A DNA stretch of 64,000 bases from Lachnospiraceae bacterium (lineage in GTDB: Bacteria; Bacillota; Clostridia; Lachnospirales; Lachnospiraceae), in assembly GCA_017553035.1 (NCBI GenBank), contig JAFZNE010000092.1, positions 52,460 to 116,459 of the forward strand, written 5' to 3'. A model generated the notes under the pieces. That model saw nothing but the letters and a program-made list of their open reading frames with translations. It did not search any database and was not told the origin of the DNA. Both the position numbers and the translations under genes were made by a program. Shown piece by piece: positions 43,700 to 52,283 of this stretch. How positions within the stretch are numbered: the stretch's first letter is position 1; every line of letters starts with the position of its first letter.

Positions 43700-45303
43700 T
43701 CTTTTATCACCTCATTTGCTCCATTAATTTTATATGATCTGAGCGTTTCCGCCGCAAATCTCACAGTTGCGAAGAACATGCCGTCATCCGGTCTGACTTT
43801 GATTCCGAACATGACCTCGATATGCCTGAGCAACAGAAAATACGTCAGGCTGTCACCGCCGAGGTCGGTGAAGAAATCCATATCATCATCGATGATCTCA
43901 GCCGGCTTGTTGAGTACGATGCTGTATGCTTCCTTAACTTTTTCAAGCACTCCGGGATCCGGTTTCATCCTGGTTCCCGCGTTCGGGTTCTCGTTTTTTT
44001 CAAGGCTTATGCAGCCATCTCTGTCTATAGTCGCTTTTATCCTGGTTACCAAAGGGAATCCGAATTCACCTGTTCCTTCTGCCGTATATTTCCGGCCGGG
44101 ATTTGTGACGCCGGTCAGTTCCAGATATCCTTCAGGTCCGCATTGTCCGACAACTCCGTTCAGAAGCCGTCCGACACTGTTCTTCTTTCTCATTTCATGG
44201 TCCGGGTTCAGATCCATGGCAGTCAGGCCCGCTTCGGACGTACAAAGACATCTGCTGAAAGGCACACCGAGCTGGCTCATAAATGAAACGACCGTATCAT
44301 TGATCTGGTTATCCCCGCTTATGATACAGCATGAATGTCTGCCGAAAAACATTTTTTTCATCTTTATGGACATATTCAGGAACCTTGATAAGATCCGGTA
44401 ATCGTTGACTTTTCCGGTTCCCTTGAGCCATGCCGTATATTTGGGAGCTTCTCTCGTAAATGCTCTCTCGATCTTCCAGGTAATGAGCCCGGCCAGTTCC
44501 TGGCTGTCCTTTCCCGACAGACAGTAAACGTTGATCCCGAGGCTTCTGCCCGTCATTATATATTGAACCATTCCGCATCCGGGTTTCGGAATATTGATCT
44601 CATACCCGTAACAAGGATAAACGATCACTCCCGTGATAAATCCGAAGAGATCGGAAAAAGGCAGTTTCAGCGAAGCTTTTCTGTTGAAAGGAGAAAGTAT
44701 CTTCTGCTCTTCTTTGTAAACGTATCTCAAACGCAGAAGCTGTTCACTTACAGACACTCCGTTATGTGCGACAAGGCGGAAATCACCGTTTACGTCCTCA
44801 TCTACGAACAGCGTTTCATCTTCCCATGAACTGTCAAAATACGCCAGATCCGTCTCAAACCTGCTGCCCTTCAATATCTCGGGTGCAATGCGGAAGGGGT
44901 ATTTCTTATCCTTTGTAATGATATAAATGCCCCTGCATTCCTTTATGTTCCTGTACATAAAGAGATCACTGCGGCTGTTTATGATAACCGGTATATGACC
45001 CGACATAAGTATCGCCCAGTAAAAAACTGGCCAAAGATGATGGTTGGGCAGGTGCAGGCCTACCATTTTCGAATTCGGTGGGATGATGTCGACCAGCATT
45101 CTGGCAACCGCAGCAACATTATGTGCGAACAGATCCCTGCGCAGTTTTACGATCCTGCCGTTTTCTTCCCAGGAGTAGATGATCCTGTTTTTATCTTCGG
45201 TAATGATATTAAACAGATCATGCATGGTCCGCCCGGAATCTGTGACGGAATCACAAATATCCGTAATAAATCCGCAGGCTTCCTGCCACTCTCTGATATG
45301 CAT
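43696..45303 (-). CDS. Degenerate adenylation-like domain fused to an acyl carrier domain
   Basis: This 535-residue protein has an adenylate-forming-enzyme-like body (about 30-430). It lacks the phosphate-binding TSGTTGxPKG motif, the YRTGD motif and the C-terminal catalytic Lys region. Relics remain (LHLPNHHLWPVFYWAILMSG, CIISGDNQIND). The C-terminus is a complete acyl carrier domain with the phosphopantetheine attachment Ser in FFTDLGGDSLTY near residue 490. The start at 45303 is chosen for the GGGAG 9 bases upstream. It may be a non-catalytic carrier or docking protein within the lipid cluster. The frame is intact, so decay is not the explanation. Confidence 0.75.
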   Translation of the reverse strand: MHIREWQEACGFITDICDSVTDSGRTMHDLFNIITEDKNRIIYSWEENGRIVKLRRDLFAHNVAAVARMLVDIIPPNSKMVGLHLPNHHLWPVFYWAILMSGHIPVIINSRSDLFMYRNIKECRGIYIITKDKKYPFRIAPEILKGSRFETDLAYFDSSWEDETLFVDEDVNGDFRLVAHNGVSVSEQLLRLRYVYKEEQKILSPFNRKASLKLPFSDLFGFITGVIVYPCYGYEINIPKPGCGMVQYIMTGRSLGINVYCLSGKDSQELAGLITWKIERAFTREAPKYTAWLKGTGKVNDYRILSRFLNMSIKMKKMFFGRHSCCIISGDNQINDTVVSFMSQLGVPFSRCLCTSEAGLTAMDLNPDHEMRKKNSVGRLLNGVVGQCGPEGYLELTGVTNPGRKYTAEGTGEFGFPLVTRIKATIDRDGCISLEKNENPNAGTRMKPDPGVLEKVKEAYSIVLNKPAEIIDDDMDFFTDLGGDSLTYFLLLRHIEVMFGIKVRPDDGMFFATVRFAAETLRSYKINGANEVIKE

Positions 45304-45327
45304 CTGACTACTCTCCCGTAAATCTAT

Positions 45328-45348
45328 CGAACGAATACAATTCGTTCG
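45328..45348. promoter_or_regulatory. Perfect hairpin between ACP and the fusion gene
   Basis: The arms CGAACGAAT and ATTCGTTCG form a perfect 9-base stem with a 3-base loop in the 55-base gap of an otherwise tightly packed operon. No T-run follows, so it may be an mRNA processing, stabilising or operator site rather than a terminator. Confidence 0.5.
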
Positions 45349-45358
45349 CTTATTATAA

Positions 45359-45601
45359 TTACAATTTTCCTTCGATATACCGGCATACATCGCCGACAGT
45401 CTCGAGCTTTGAAGTATCCATACTGTCAAAATGGATACTGAATACCTTTTCGGACTGCATTGCCATCATAAGCATAAACAATGAATCCATTCCAAGATCT
45501 TCGATCAGGCGTGTATCTTCGTTTATCAGCGCAAGATCCGCGTCAGGCCTTAACAGTTTCATGATATCTTTCAGATTTGCCAGTATTTCCTCATGCTTCA
45601 T
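45359..45601 (-). CDS. Acyl carrier protein
   Basis: This 80-residue protein is a stand-alone acyl carrier protein with the DSL phosphopantetheine site in EDLGMDSLFMLMM (Ser near residue 40). The sequence diverges from housekeeping AcpP, so it is probably dedicated to this pathway. Its start overlaps the end of the ligase gene by 11 bases, so the two should be co-translated, with the ligase loading this carrier. Confidence 0.9.
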   Translation of the reverse strand: MKHEEILANLKDIMKLLRPDADLALINEDTRLIEDLGMDSLFMLMMAMQSEKVFSIHFDSMDTSKLETVGDVCRYIEGKL

Positions 45602-47057
45602 GATAATCTCTCCTGATCTTCATCGCCGAGGTCCTCGGGAAATCTTCATTTCTGAACTTAACCTGTCTTATCCTTGAGAATTCCGGCAGATCAAGATTGA
45701 TCATATCGACGGCCTGTTCCAGCTTTTTCCTGTCTGCTGCCGGATCTGCGAAAAGTTCGCCGACCAGCAGCTGGGCACCGAACTTGTTCTTCTCGGAATA
45801 TACAAGCGACGCCTTAACACCCGGGATCTTATCCAATCTTGCCTCTATCTGCTCGGGGCATATCTTTTCCCCATTAGAACAGTATATCAGATTTTTGATC
45901 CTTCCGGTAATATAAATATATCCGTCCTCGTCCATATATCCGAGATCGCCCGTCCTGAACCAGCCGTCATCAAATGAAGCTTTCGTCTCCTCGGGATTGT
46001 TGATATATTCGATGAAAATATTATCGCCTTTGATCTGGATCTCGCGATCCACAAAACGGATCTCTTCGAATCCGTATAATTTACCGACAGAACCCTCTTT
46101 TTTCAGAAGATCGATGCTTCCGCTCACCAGATTCGCGGTTTCGGTCAGTCCGTATCCGCTTACAAAACAGATCCCGAATTGTTCGATGAAAATACGCGCT
46201 ATCTCCGTCGGCTGGGGTGCTCCGCCGGTAACGATGGTCTTCAGTTCTCCTCCGAATACTCCCGGGCCGTACAGTTTGGCGAGATTGAGAAGCATTCCCG
46301 CCAGAGCCGGGATCAGGATCAGTATTGTGGGCTTATATTCCTTAAGATCATCCACAAGCCTGTTCATATCCGAACAGGGCCTTATCCGGCTGCCCGATGC
46401 GAAGCATGAAAGCAGGTTCCTTACGGTTCCGAAAATATGTGAAAACGGTATCAGACCATAGTATTTCTGATAGAATGAATTACCGGGTGCAAAAATGCCG
46501 TTATATGTTCCGGTCATCAGCGCTTTATTCGAAAGAAGAGCGCACTTGAGTGTTCCGCTCGTTCCGCCCGTGAAAAATGCGGCAACAGGATCCCCTGGCT
46601 CGAGTTTCGCGGCAGGTGTTCCTTCCTTCCCCGCAGCCTGTGTTATATCAAAGATCTCGATATTGTTTAGTTTTTCTCCCGCAAATGCCCTGGTGCATCC
46701 GGCTACCCGGCATGCTTCCTCTTTCGCGGCGGCAGGACCTGCGGGCTGTACCATTACGGCAACCGCACCATATGTCGTTACCGCGAGGAATGCCTCTATC
46801 GCTTCGATACTGTTGGGATAGATCACCGCGATCTTCTCCCCCTTCCGGACATTCTTTTCAAGCAGGAAGGTCCTTATCGAGCCGACTTCGGTCCACATTT
46901 CCCGATAACTGAGGATCCTCTCGGGAGTATCGATCGCAGGCAGATCGGTAAAATGTTTCAGACAGTATTCCTCAAGTTCACTCATTGTGAAAAGCCGGAC
47001 AAGGATCTTTTTCTCCTCTTCCGTCATCATATTTTCGAAATACTCGCTGTTATACAT
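45591..47057 (-). CDS. Acyl-CoA/acyl-ACP ligase (ANL superfamily)
   Basis: This 488-residue adenylate-forming enzyme has a glycine-rich phosphate loop FFTGGTSGTLK, the YGLTETAN motif, WFRTGDLGY and GRIKNLIYCSNGEKICPEQIE. The C-terminal catalytic Lys is in PRTSAMKIRR. These features fit activation of a fatty or other carboxylic acid as an acyl-adenylate and transfer to a carrier. The overlapping downstream ACP gene is the likely acceptor. It starts 1 base after the double acyltransferase gene. Substrate chain length cannot be read from sequence. Confidence 0.88.
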   Translation of the reverse strand: MYNSEYFENMMTEEEKKILVRLFTMSELEEYCLKHFTDLPAIDTPERILSYREMWTEVGSIRTFLLEKNVRKGEKIAVIYPNSIEAIEAFLAVTTYGAVAVMVQPAGPAAAKEEACRVAGCTRAFAGEKLNNIEIFDITQAAGKEGTPAAKLEPGDPVAAFFTGGTSGTLKCALLSNKALMTGTYNGIFAPGNSFYQKYYGLIPFSHIFGTVRNLLSCFASGSRIRPCSDMNRLVDDLKEYKPTILILIPALAGMLLNLAKLYGPGVFGGELKTIVTGGAPQPTEIARIFIEQFGICFVSGYGLTETANLVSGSIDLLKKEGSVGKLYGFEEIRFVDREIQIKGDNIFIEYINNPEETKASFDDGWFRTGDLGYMDEDGYIYITGRIKNLIYCSNGEKICPEQIEARLDKIPGVKASLVYSEKNKFGAQLLVGELFADPAADRKKLEQAVDMINLDLPEFSRIRQVKFRNEDFPRTSAMKIRRDYHEA

Positions 47058-47058
47058 A

Positions 47059-48330
47059 TCATTCGCCTCCGTCCGATAACTTTTTCAAACCTTCGATCTC
47101 ATGATACAGCAGGTCAGTCATATTTCTGACATTCTCCATGGTCATGCTTCCCTGCGGGCTTATCTTTTTGCCTATCCAGATATCTCTTCCTTTTCTTCTG
47201 AACATTTTTCCGCGTTTTGAAATATAAACCGGAATAATGTCCACATTGCCTGTATATGCGGCCAGCACGATCCCCGATTTAAAGGGTTTGAGCTCGTCTT
47301 CCCCGCTCAGTCCGCCCTCGGGAAATATTCCCACGCTCTCATTGTGTTCGAGAACAGACTGCATGATATGAAATGCCTCCATATCAAGTATATTTCTGTC
47401 GATCCTGATACATCCGCAGCGCCTCAGCAGAACGCCGAGCATGCGGTGTTCGTATAAAGTCTCGCTCGCAAGGATATGCAGCTTGAGCTTCGGAAACAGC
47501 ATGCACAGAAGCGGAGGATCGTATGTACTGATATGGTTGGAAGCTACGATACAGGCCCCTGTACAGCTTTTCCTGTCATCTGCCCCGTCCGCATAATGTA
47601 CCTTGAACGGGTATGCTATGCGCATTCCTATCCTCATGCTCCATCCCGTGAACCAGGTTATGAGCGAATGTTCTTTATACGCCGAGCGGAACTTGAGTTC
47701 TTCCTTCAGCCGTTCCATCTTCTGCTTCAGAAAGGCATTTGCTGCCGCAACCCTGTCCATTTCGGTTCCGGCTCCGAACATCGAACACAGGTCAACCGGA
47801 TCTCCCACCATCATATGCGAACGCCTGAACAGATGTCCTACCGTATGAAAATAAACCGGACGAACCTTTGCCCCGGTACACAGCGCAAGATATGCCGCCC
47901 CGTGGCTGAACGGAAGCATTGGTCCGTATTCCCTGCCTTCTTTGTTTAACCTTCCTTCCGGAAATACACCGACGATGCCGCCTTCATTCAATGTCTGTAT
48001 AGCTTCTGCCAACCTGTCATCGCCATTCGTAAGATATCTGTCGACTTTTATTCCGCGAAGATGTCTGAAAAACCAGGCCATCAACGGACGTTTGAACAGG
48101 ACTTCCGCCATAAGGACACGGATCGTCCTGAACGGATGAACATACAGCATCATGGCAAAATCCATCATCGTTGTATGATTGGCTATCAGTATCTCTCCGG
48201 TTTTTACGGATCTTGTTTTTTTAACTTTCTGCTTTTTATTCTCATGATACACTGCCGGTTTATACCAGACAAGGAACGGGAGAACTCCGGTTATCTTAAC
48301 AAACCACAGAAGCAGGTTTTTCATTTTCAA
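47059..48330 (-). CDS. Tandem double PlsC-domain acyltransferase
   Basis: This 423-residue protein contains two complete PlsC-type acyltransferase domains. The first has NHTTMMD (51-57) and FPEGRLN, the second NHISTYD (about 260) and FPEGGLSG. Each is about 190-200 residues. Such a fusion could acylate two positions of one acceptor or use one domain as a regulatory copy. It overlaps the upstream ligase-ACP gene by ATGA and precedes the second ligase by 1 base. It is an unusual architecture for Clostridia. Confidence 0.87.
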   Translation of the reverse strand: MKMKNLLLWFVKITGVLPFLVWYKPAVYHENKKQKVKKTRSVKTGEILIANHTTMMDFAMMLYVHPFRTIRVLMAEVLFKRPLMAWFFRHLRGIKVDRYLTNGDDRLAEAIQTLNEGGIVGVFPEGRLNKEGREYGPMLPFSHGAAYLALCTGAKVRPVYFHTVGHLFRRSHMMVGDPVDLCSMFGAGTEMDRVAAANAFLKQKMERLKEELKFRSAYKEHSLITWFTGWSMRIGMRIAYPFKVHYADGADDRKSCTGACIVASNHISTYDPPLLCMLFPKLKLHILASETLYEHRMLGVLLRRCGCIRIDRNILDMEAFHIMQSVLEHNESVGIFPEGGLSGEDELKPFKSGIVLAAYTGNVDIIPVYISKRGKMFRRKGRDIWIGKKISPQGSMTMENVRNMTDLLYHEIEGLKKLSDGGE

Positions 48331-50258
48331 GTCCCCTCATTGTTCCGATTGATAACTTCTTTTATAACTTCAGCAGCAGAAACGGGATTGGCAAATCTCA
48401 GCGCCAGTTCGCGCGGGATCGTGATCCCGAATCTTGTCTCAATGGTATTGAGAAACTCTATATATCTTAAACTGTCTCCGCCGAGATCGGAGAAAAAGCT
48501 GCTGTTGACACTCACGTCTTCTTTCTTCAGAACTTCCTTCATGATAGACGCGATCTCGAGGGCAAGCTCCTCCTGCTCTCCGTCTCTGGCTTTGATTCCC
48601 GCGGGAGGAAGGAATTCATCCTTGGTGAAGACCTTGAAAGAACCTTCTTCGATTATTTCCGCTATATACTTTCTGCGATATTTGTGACTCAGCGAAACCG
48701 GGATATCCTCATAGGTATACAGGACATGTCCGGGTCTCAATCCGGTATTCAAACCGTTCAGAGCCTCTTCGGTCTCCTTTACCGCAGCTTCTTTTTTCGC
48801 AAATGAGAACTTCGCGTCTGACGGAACCTGCACAAGTAAAGTAAGTCCTTTTTGCTTCAAGCCTATCGCACAGCATGTAAGACTCATCTTCAGTTCGGTC
48901 TCAACAGCCTCAAGGCTTATCCTTTCACCGTTGGCACCGTTTATCAGGTCATCCGTACGTCCGATTATCGTAAGTTCCCCATCGTCAGCCATCGCAAAAC
49001 TGTCGCCGGTCGATATCCATTCATCCTTATTTCTGAGGATCCTCACGCCATCCTTATAGCTTGCCTCATAGCACGAATCTCCTTTGATAAGGAGCTGTCC
49101 TTCGTTGTCGATCTTCGCCTCGAGAGACGGGAAAAGCCTGCCGACCGTAGTACAGTCCCTGCGGCTTGCCTTCTTGTGAAGAGTTACGCAGGCGATACCT
49201 ATCTCGGTCATCCCGTAACCGTTTTCAAGATGATATCCGCATCCGTTGACAATACGGCCCGTATCCTTACCACAGGCCCCGCCGCCGCTGATACAGAACT
49301 GTACGGCAGGTCCCAGTGTTTTATCACGAACACTCTTCATGATCTTCGGGACAATGCTCCTTGCAAGATGCGGAAAGTTGTCCTGAAGTTTAAGGCTCAA
49401 TGAAATTCCTTTTTCAAGTTTCGCGGTCTGTCCCGTCTTCTCCGCCTCGGCTGTGATCCCCTTTGCAAGCATATCCCATAGAAGAGGGATGGCAAATATA
49501 TGGGTCACTTTATGCGTCCTGCATGTATTGAGGATGGTTGACGGTGCATAATCATTCAGGAATACAAAGGTCCTTCCGAATAGTGTAAACCACAGATAAC
49601 ATGCGGTCAACCCGAAAATATGGCAAAACGGAAGGAAGGCAAGTAGCCTGAACTGCCCCTTCCAAAATCTCGAGACATCTTTACAATGTTGTAATACATA
49701 CCCGCTGTTCAGTATCTGGGCACATATCTGACGGCCTGTATAAGAATAAAGGACCGGTTCGCCGGTAGTTGCCGAAGTAGACAGGATGATCTCGTCTCCC
49801 CAGCCTGATTCCGGTTCATCCGCAGGAGCTTCGGAAGGTAGTTCCTTCTCCAGTCGCGATATTTCTATATTCGTACAATCCTCGGCCTTTCTGTCACCCA
49901 GGATAAACCTGCAGCCGCTGTCCTTAATACATCCGGCGAGCATCGAATCCGTCATATCCTCCGACAGAGGCATTACCTTGCACCCTGCCATCAGTATGGC
50001 CCAAAAACACTCCACCCACAAAGGGGAATTCTTCATGATCAGGGCAACTATCTGTCCCTGCACGGCATGTTCTTTCACCAGCCCGCAGATCCTTAAGATC
50101 TCTTTTCTGCATGCACTGTAGGTTACTTTACGTATTGCGGTTCCGACACTGTATTCAAAGGCTGTTTCATCAGAGAAGGCAAAAGCGTGCCTGTATACGG
50201 TCCGCATCGAATGCTCCTCGGATTCCAGCTCCAATAAGATCTTCTCGTAGAATTTCAT
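48327..50258 (-). CDS. Acyl-activating ligase fused to acyl carrier domain
   Basis: This 643-residue protein begins with an adenylate-forming domain. The phosphate loop is LSTSATTGEP near 157-166, NGYGMTEIG and WISTGDSFAM are present, and the catalytic Lys is in SLSHKYRRKY near 530. It ends with an acyl carrier domain (about 565-640) with the Ser in FFSDLGGDSLRY. It could self-load an acyl group onto its own carrier, as in AMP-ligase/ACP didomains of lipid and polyketide pathways. It is the first gene of the minus-strand lipid operon, behind its own promoter. Confidence 0.88.
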   Translation of the reverse strand: MKFYEKILLELESEEHSMRTVYRHAFAFSDETAFEYSVGTAIRKVTYSACRKEILRICGLVKEHAVQGQIVALIMKNSPLWVECFWAILMAGCKVMPLSEDMTDSMLAGCIKDSGCRFILGDRKAEDCTNIEISRLEKELPSEAPADEPESGWGDEIILSTSATTGEPVLYSYTGRQICAQILNSGYVLQHCKDVSRFWKGQFRLLAFLPFCHIFGLTACYLWFTLFGRTFVFLNDYAPSTILNTCRTHKVTHIFAIPLLWDMLAKGITAEAEKTGQTAKLEKGISLSLKLQDNFPHLARSIVPKIMKSVRDKTLGPAVQFCISGGGACGKDTGRIVNGCGYHLENGYGMTEIGIACVTLHKKASRRDCTTVGRLFPSLEAKIDNEGQLLIKGDSCYEASYKDGVRILRNKDEWISTGDSFAMADDGELTIIGRTDDLINGANGERISLEAVETELKMSLTCCAIGLKQKGLTLLVQVPSDAKFSFAKKEAAVKETEEALNGLNTGLRPGHVLYTYEDIPVSLSHKYRRKYIAEIIEEGSFKVFTKDEFLPPAGIKARDGEQEELALEIASIMKEVLKKEDVSVNSSFFSDLGGDSLRYIEFLNTIETRFGITIPRELALRFANPVSAAEVIKEVINRNNEGT

Positions 50259-50332
50259 TACTGTTCAAATATCCTTTCAGATACTAGCCGGATCTCATCA
50301 CACGAAGTAGTAATGAAAACCGCCTAATAAAG

Positions 50333-50361
50333 ATACTACCATAACTGCATAAACAATTCAA
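50333..50361 (-). promoter_or_regulatory. Promoter of the lipid operon
   Basis: On the minus strand TTGAAT (complement of 50356-50361) and TAGTAT (complement of 50333-50338) are 17 bases apart, about 70 bases before the ligase-ACP start. It is divergent from the GNAT promoter 16 bases away, so the two transcripts may share regulation. Confidence 0.55.
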
Positions 50362-50376
50362 TAGAAAAGGAAAGCA

Positions 50377-50405
50377 TTGCATTTATCATGTTTTTATGCT
50401 AACAT
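50377..50405 (+). promoter_or_regulatory. Promoter of the GNAT-PAP2 operon
   Basis: TTGCAT (50377-50382) and TAACAT (50400-50405) are separated by 17 bases and lie 33 bases before the start codon. Confidence 0.6.
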
Positions 50406-50438
50406 TTTTCATGAAGCAGGCATAACAGTGAGGTTTAT

Positions 50439-51563
50439 ATGATAACTATAAAACAAGTCGAAACAAAAAAAGAGCAGCGTGAATTTGTCCGTTTTCCTCT
50501 CGATCTTTACAAGGGAAACAAGTACTATGTTCCCATGATGTATGGGGGAGAATTTGACATTTTCAAACCAGACTACCCTTTTAACAAGATCTGCGATACC
50601 GTATGCTTCCTGGCTTATCGCGATGGCAAGGTCGTTGGCCGCCTGCATGGGATCATCCAGAATGATGCCAATAAAAAATGGAACCGCAAGCAGGCGCGTT
50701 TCACCCGTTTTGACTCCATAGATGATGAAAGTGTATCAAAAGCATTATTCGAGAGTTTCGAAAAATGGGCCGCGGAACATGGTATGGAGGAAATGATCGG
50801 ACCGCTCGGTTTCAGTGACTTTGAACGTGAAGGCCTTCTTATCGACGGTTTCGAGACATTGCAGACTTATGAAGAACAGTACAATTATCCCTATTATCAA
50901 AAGCTGATCGAAGCATACGGGTTTGATAAAGATGTGGATTGGCTGGAATACAAGCTTTTTGCTTCCGAAGAGACCGAAGACAAGCTTTTTGCGCTGAGCG
51001 AGAAACTTATGAAACGTTTCGGTCTTACATCCCATCAGGCCGGATCGACCCGCGAACTGATAGACAAATATATTTATAAGCTTCTTCATATCATAGAAGA
51101 GGCCTATTCTCCTTTATACGGAACAGTTCCGCTTAATCAGGAAACCATCGAATATTACATTAAAGATTTCAAAACGCTCGTGCGTCCTCAGGACGTAATT
51201 ACACTTCACGACAAAGATGATAATGTAGTAGCCGCAGGAATGATGTTTCCTTCGATCTCGGATGCCGTAAGGCTGTCCCGCGGACATATTACACCTGCAT
51301 TCCTTTACAGATTCCTTCGCGCAAAAAAGCACCCGAAGGTGCTGGATCTGGGACTTATCGGAGTCACCCCAGAATATGAGTCAAAAGGCATCGTTGCGAT
51401 ACTTATCGGGATCCTGATAGACAGGCTTCGCAACAAAGGAGTCGAGCATCTGGAAACAAATCTGATCCTTGAAGATAATGTCAAAATGCATAATCTGCTC
51501 AAACATTTTAACAAGCAGTACAGCAAGCGCAGAAGGTGCTTCAAAAAAACGGTAGCACTATAA
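50439..51563 (+). CDS. YghO-like GNAT-fold acyltransferase
   Basis: This 374-residue protein follows the YghO-like pattern: REFVRFPLDLYKGNKYYVP near the N-terminus, GRLHGIIQN, IGPLGFSDFEREGLLIDGF and YNYPYYQKLIEAYGF, then a C-terminal GNAT-like acetyl/acyl-CoA domain (DLGLIGVTPEYESKGI). From memory, relatives include enzymes thought to N-acylate long-chain bases in bacterial sphingolipid synthesis, but no serine palmitoyltransferase is in this window. It is divergent from the lipid operon and co-transcribed with a PAP2-family gene. It may be an acyltransferase for the same lipid. GAGG precedes the ATG. Confidence 0.75.
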   Translation: MITIKQVETKKEQREFVRFPLDLYKGNKYYVPMMYGGEFDIFKPDYPFNKICDTVCFLAYRDGKVVGRLHGIIQNDANKKWNRKQARFTRFDSIDDESVSKALFESFEKWAAEHGMEEMIGPLGFSDFEREGLLIDGFETLQTYEEQYNYPYYQKLIEAYGFDKDVDWLEYKLFASEETEDKLFALSEKLMKRFGLTSHQAGSTRELIDKYIYKLLHIIEEAYSPLYGTVPLNQETIEYYIKDFKTLVRPQDVITLHDKDDNVVAAGMMFPSISDAVRLSRGHITPAFLYRFLRAKKHPKVLDLGLIGVTPEYESKGIVAILIGILIDRLRNKGVEHLETNLILEDNVKMHNLLKHFNKQYSKRRRCFKKTVAL

Positions 51564-51575
51564 AAGAGGTGGGAT

Positions 51576-52283
51576 ATGTGGTCGGATCTTAAAGAAGATT
51601 GGGCATATAAGGAATTCCGATTTAACCGGATCAGGGAAAAGCAATACCGTCACCTGTTTCTGCTCCTGTACTGGCCGTTTTTTCTGGTAGCTTTTTTCGT
51701 AGTGGAAAGAATGGCATACAATGGCGGATATACGGCGATCCATTGCGCACTTGATGACAAGATCCCGTTTTGCGAATATTTTATCATACCTTATGTCATA
51801 TGGTATCCGTTCTGGGTGTTTATGCTTTTGTATGCGGTAGGATTTGAGATACCGGTCTTCATCAGGTTCAGTAAATACCTTATGATCACGCTCACTTTGT
51901 CTCTGATCATTTATATCGTATGGCCGACAGGCCAGGACATGTGGCCCGAGGTATTTCCCCGCAATAATTTCTTCACCTGGCTTACAGGCCTGATCTATAC
52001 GGCCGATACCAATACGAACGTCTGCCCGTCCGAACATGTTTCAACCGCGTTCGGTACCGTTTTTGCGGCAATGGCTTCGAAACGTTTTTCTGCGAGTAAG
52101 AAGTGGATGATCTTCTTCTGGACTGAAGCGGTCTTCGTTGCTCTTTCGGTTGCATTCGTCAAACAGCATTCCGTGCTGGACGTCGCAGCGGCGGTACCTA
52201 TAATCCTGATCGGGTATTTTGCGGCATTTTGGAGGAAGAAAAACGGGACTTATATCAATGATAAGTCTCATACAGTTCCGTAA
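51576..52283 (+). CDS. PAP2-family membrane phosphatase/transferase
   Basis: This 235-residue protein has about six membrane helices and PAP2 motifs: CPSEHVSTAFG near residues 149-159 and KQHSVLDV near 203-210. The SEH rather than SGH variant and the KQHSxxD form resemble the PAP2_3 branch, which includes inositol-phosphoryl-transferases as well as phosphatidate phosphatases. It begins 12 bases after the GNAT gene with GAGGTGGG upstream. Its 3' end overlaps the convergent WYL gene by 29 bases. A lipid phosphate substrate is likely. Confidence 0.85.
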   Translation: MWSDLKEDWAYKEFRFNRIREKQYRHLFLLLYWPFFLVAFFVVERMAYNGGYTAIHCALDDKIPFCEYFIIPYVIWYPFWVFMLLYAVGFEIPVFIRFSKYLMITLTLSLIIYIVWPTGQDMWPEVFPRNNFFTWLTGLIYTADTNTNVCPSEHVSTAFGTVFAAMASKRFSASKKWMIFFWTEAVFVALSVAFVKQHSVLDVAAAVPIILIGYFAAFWRKKNGTYINDKSHTVP

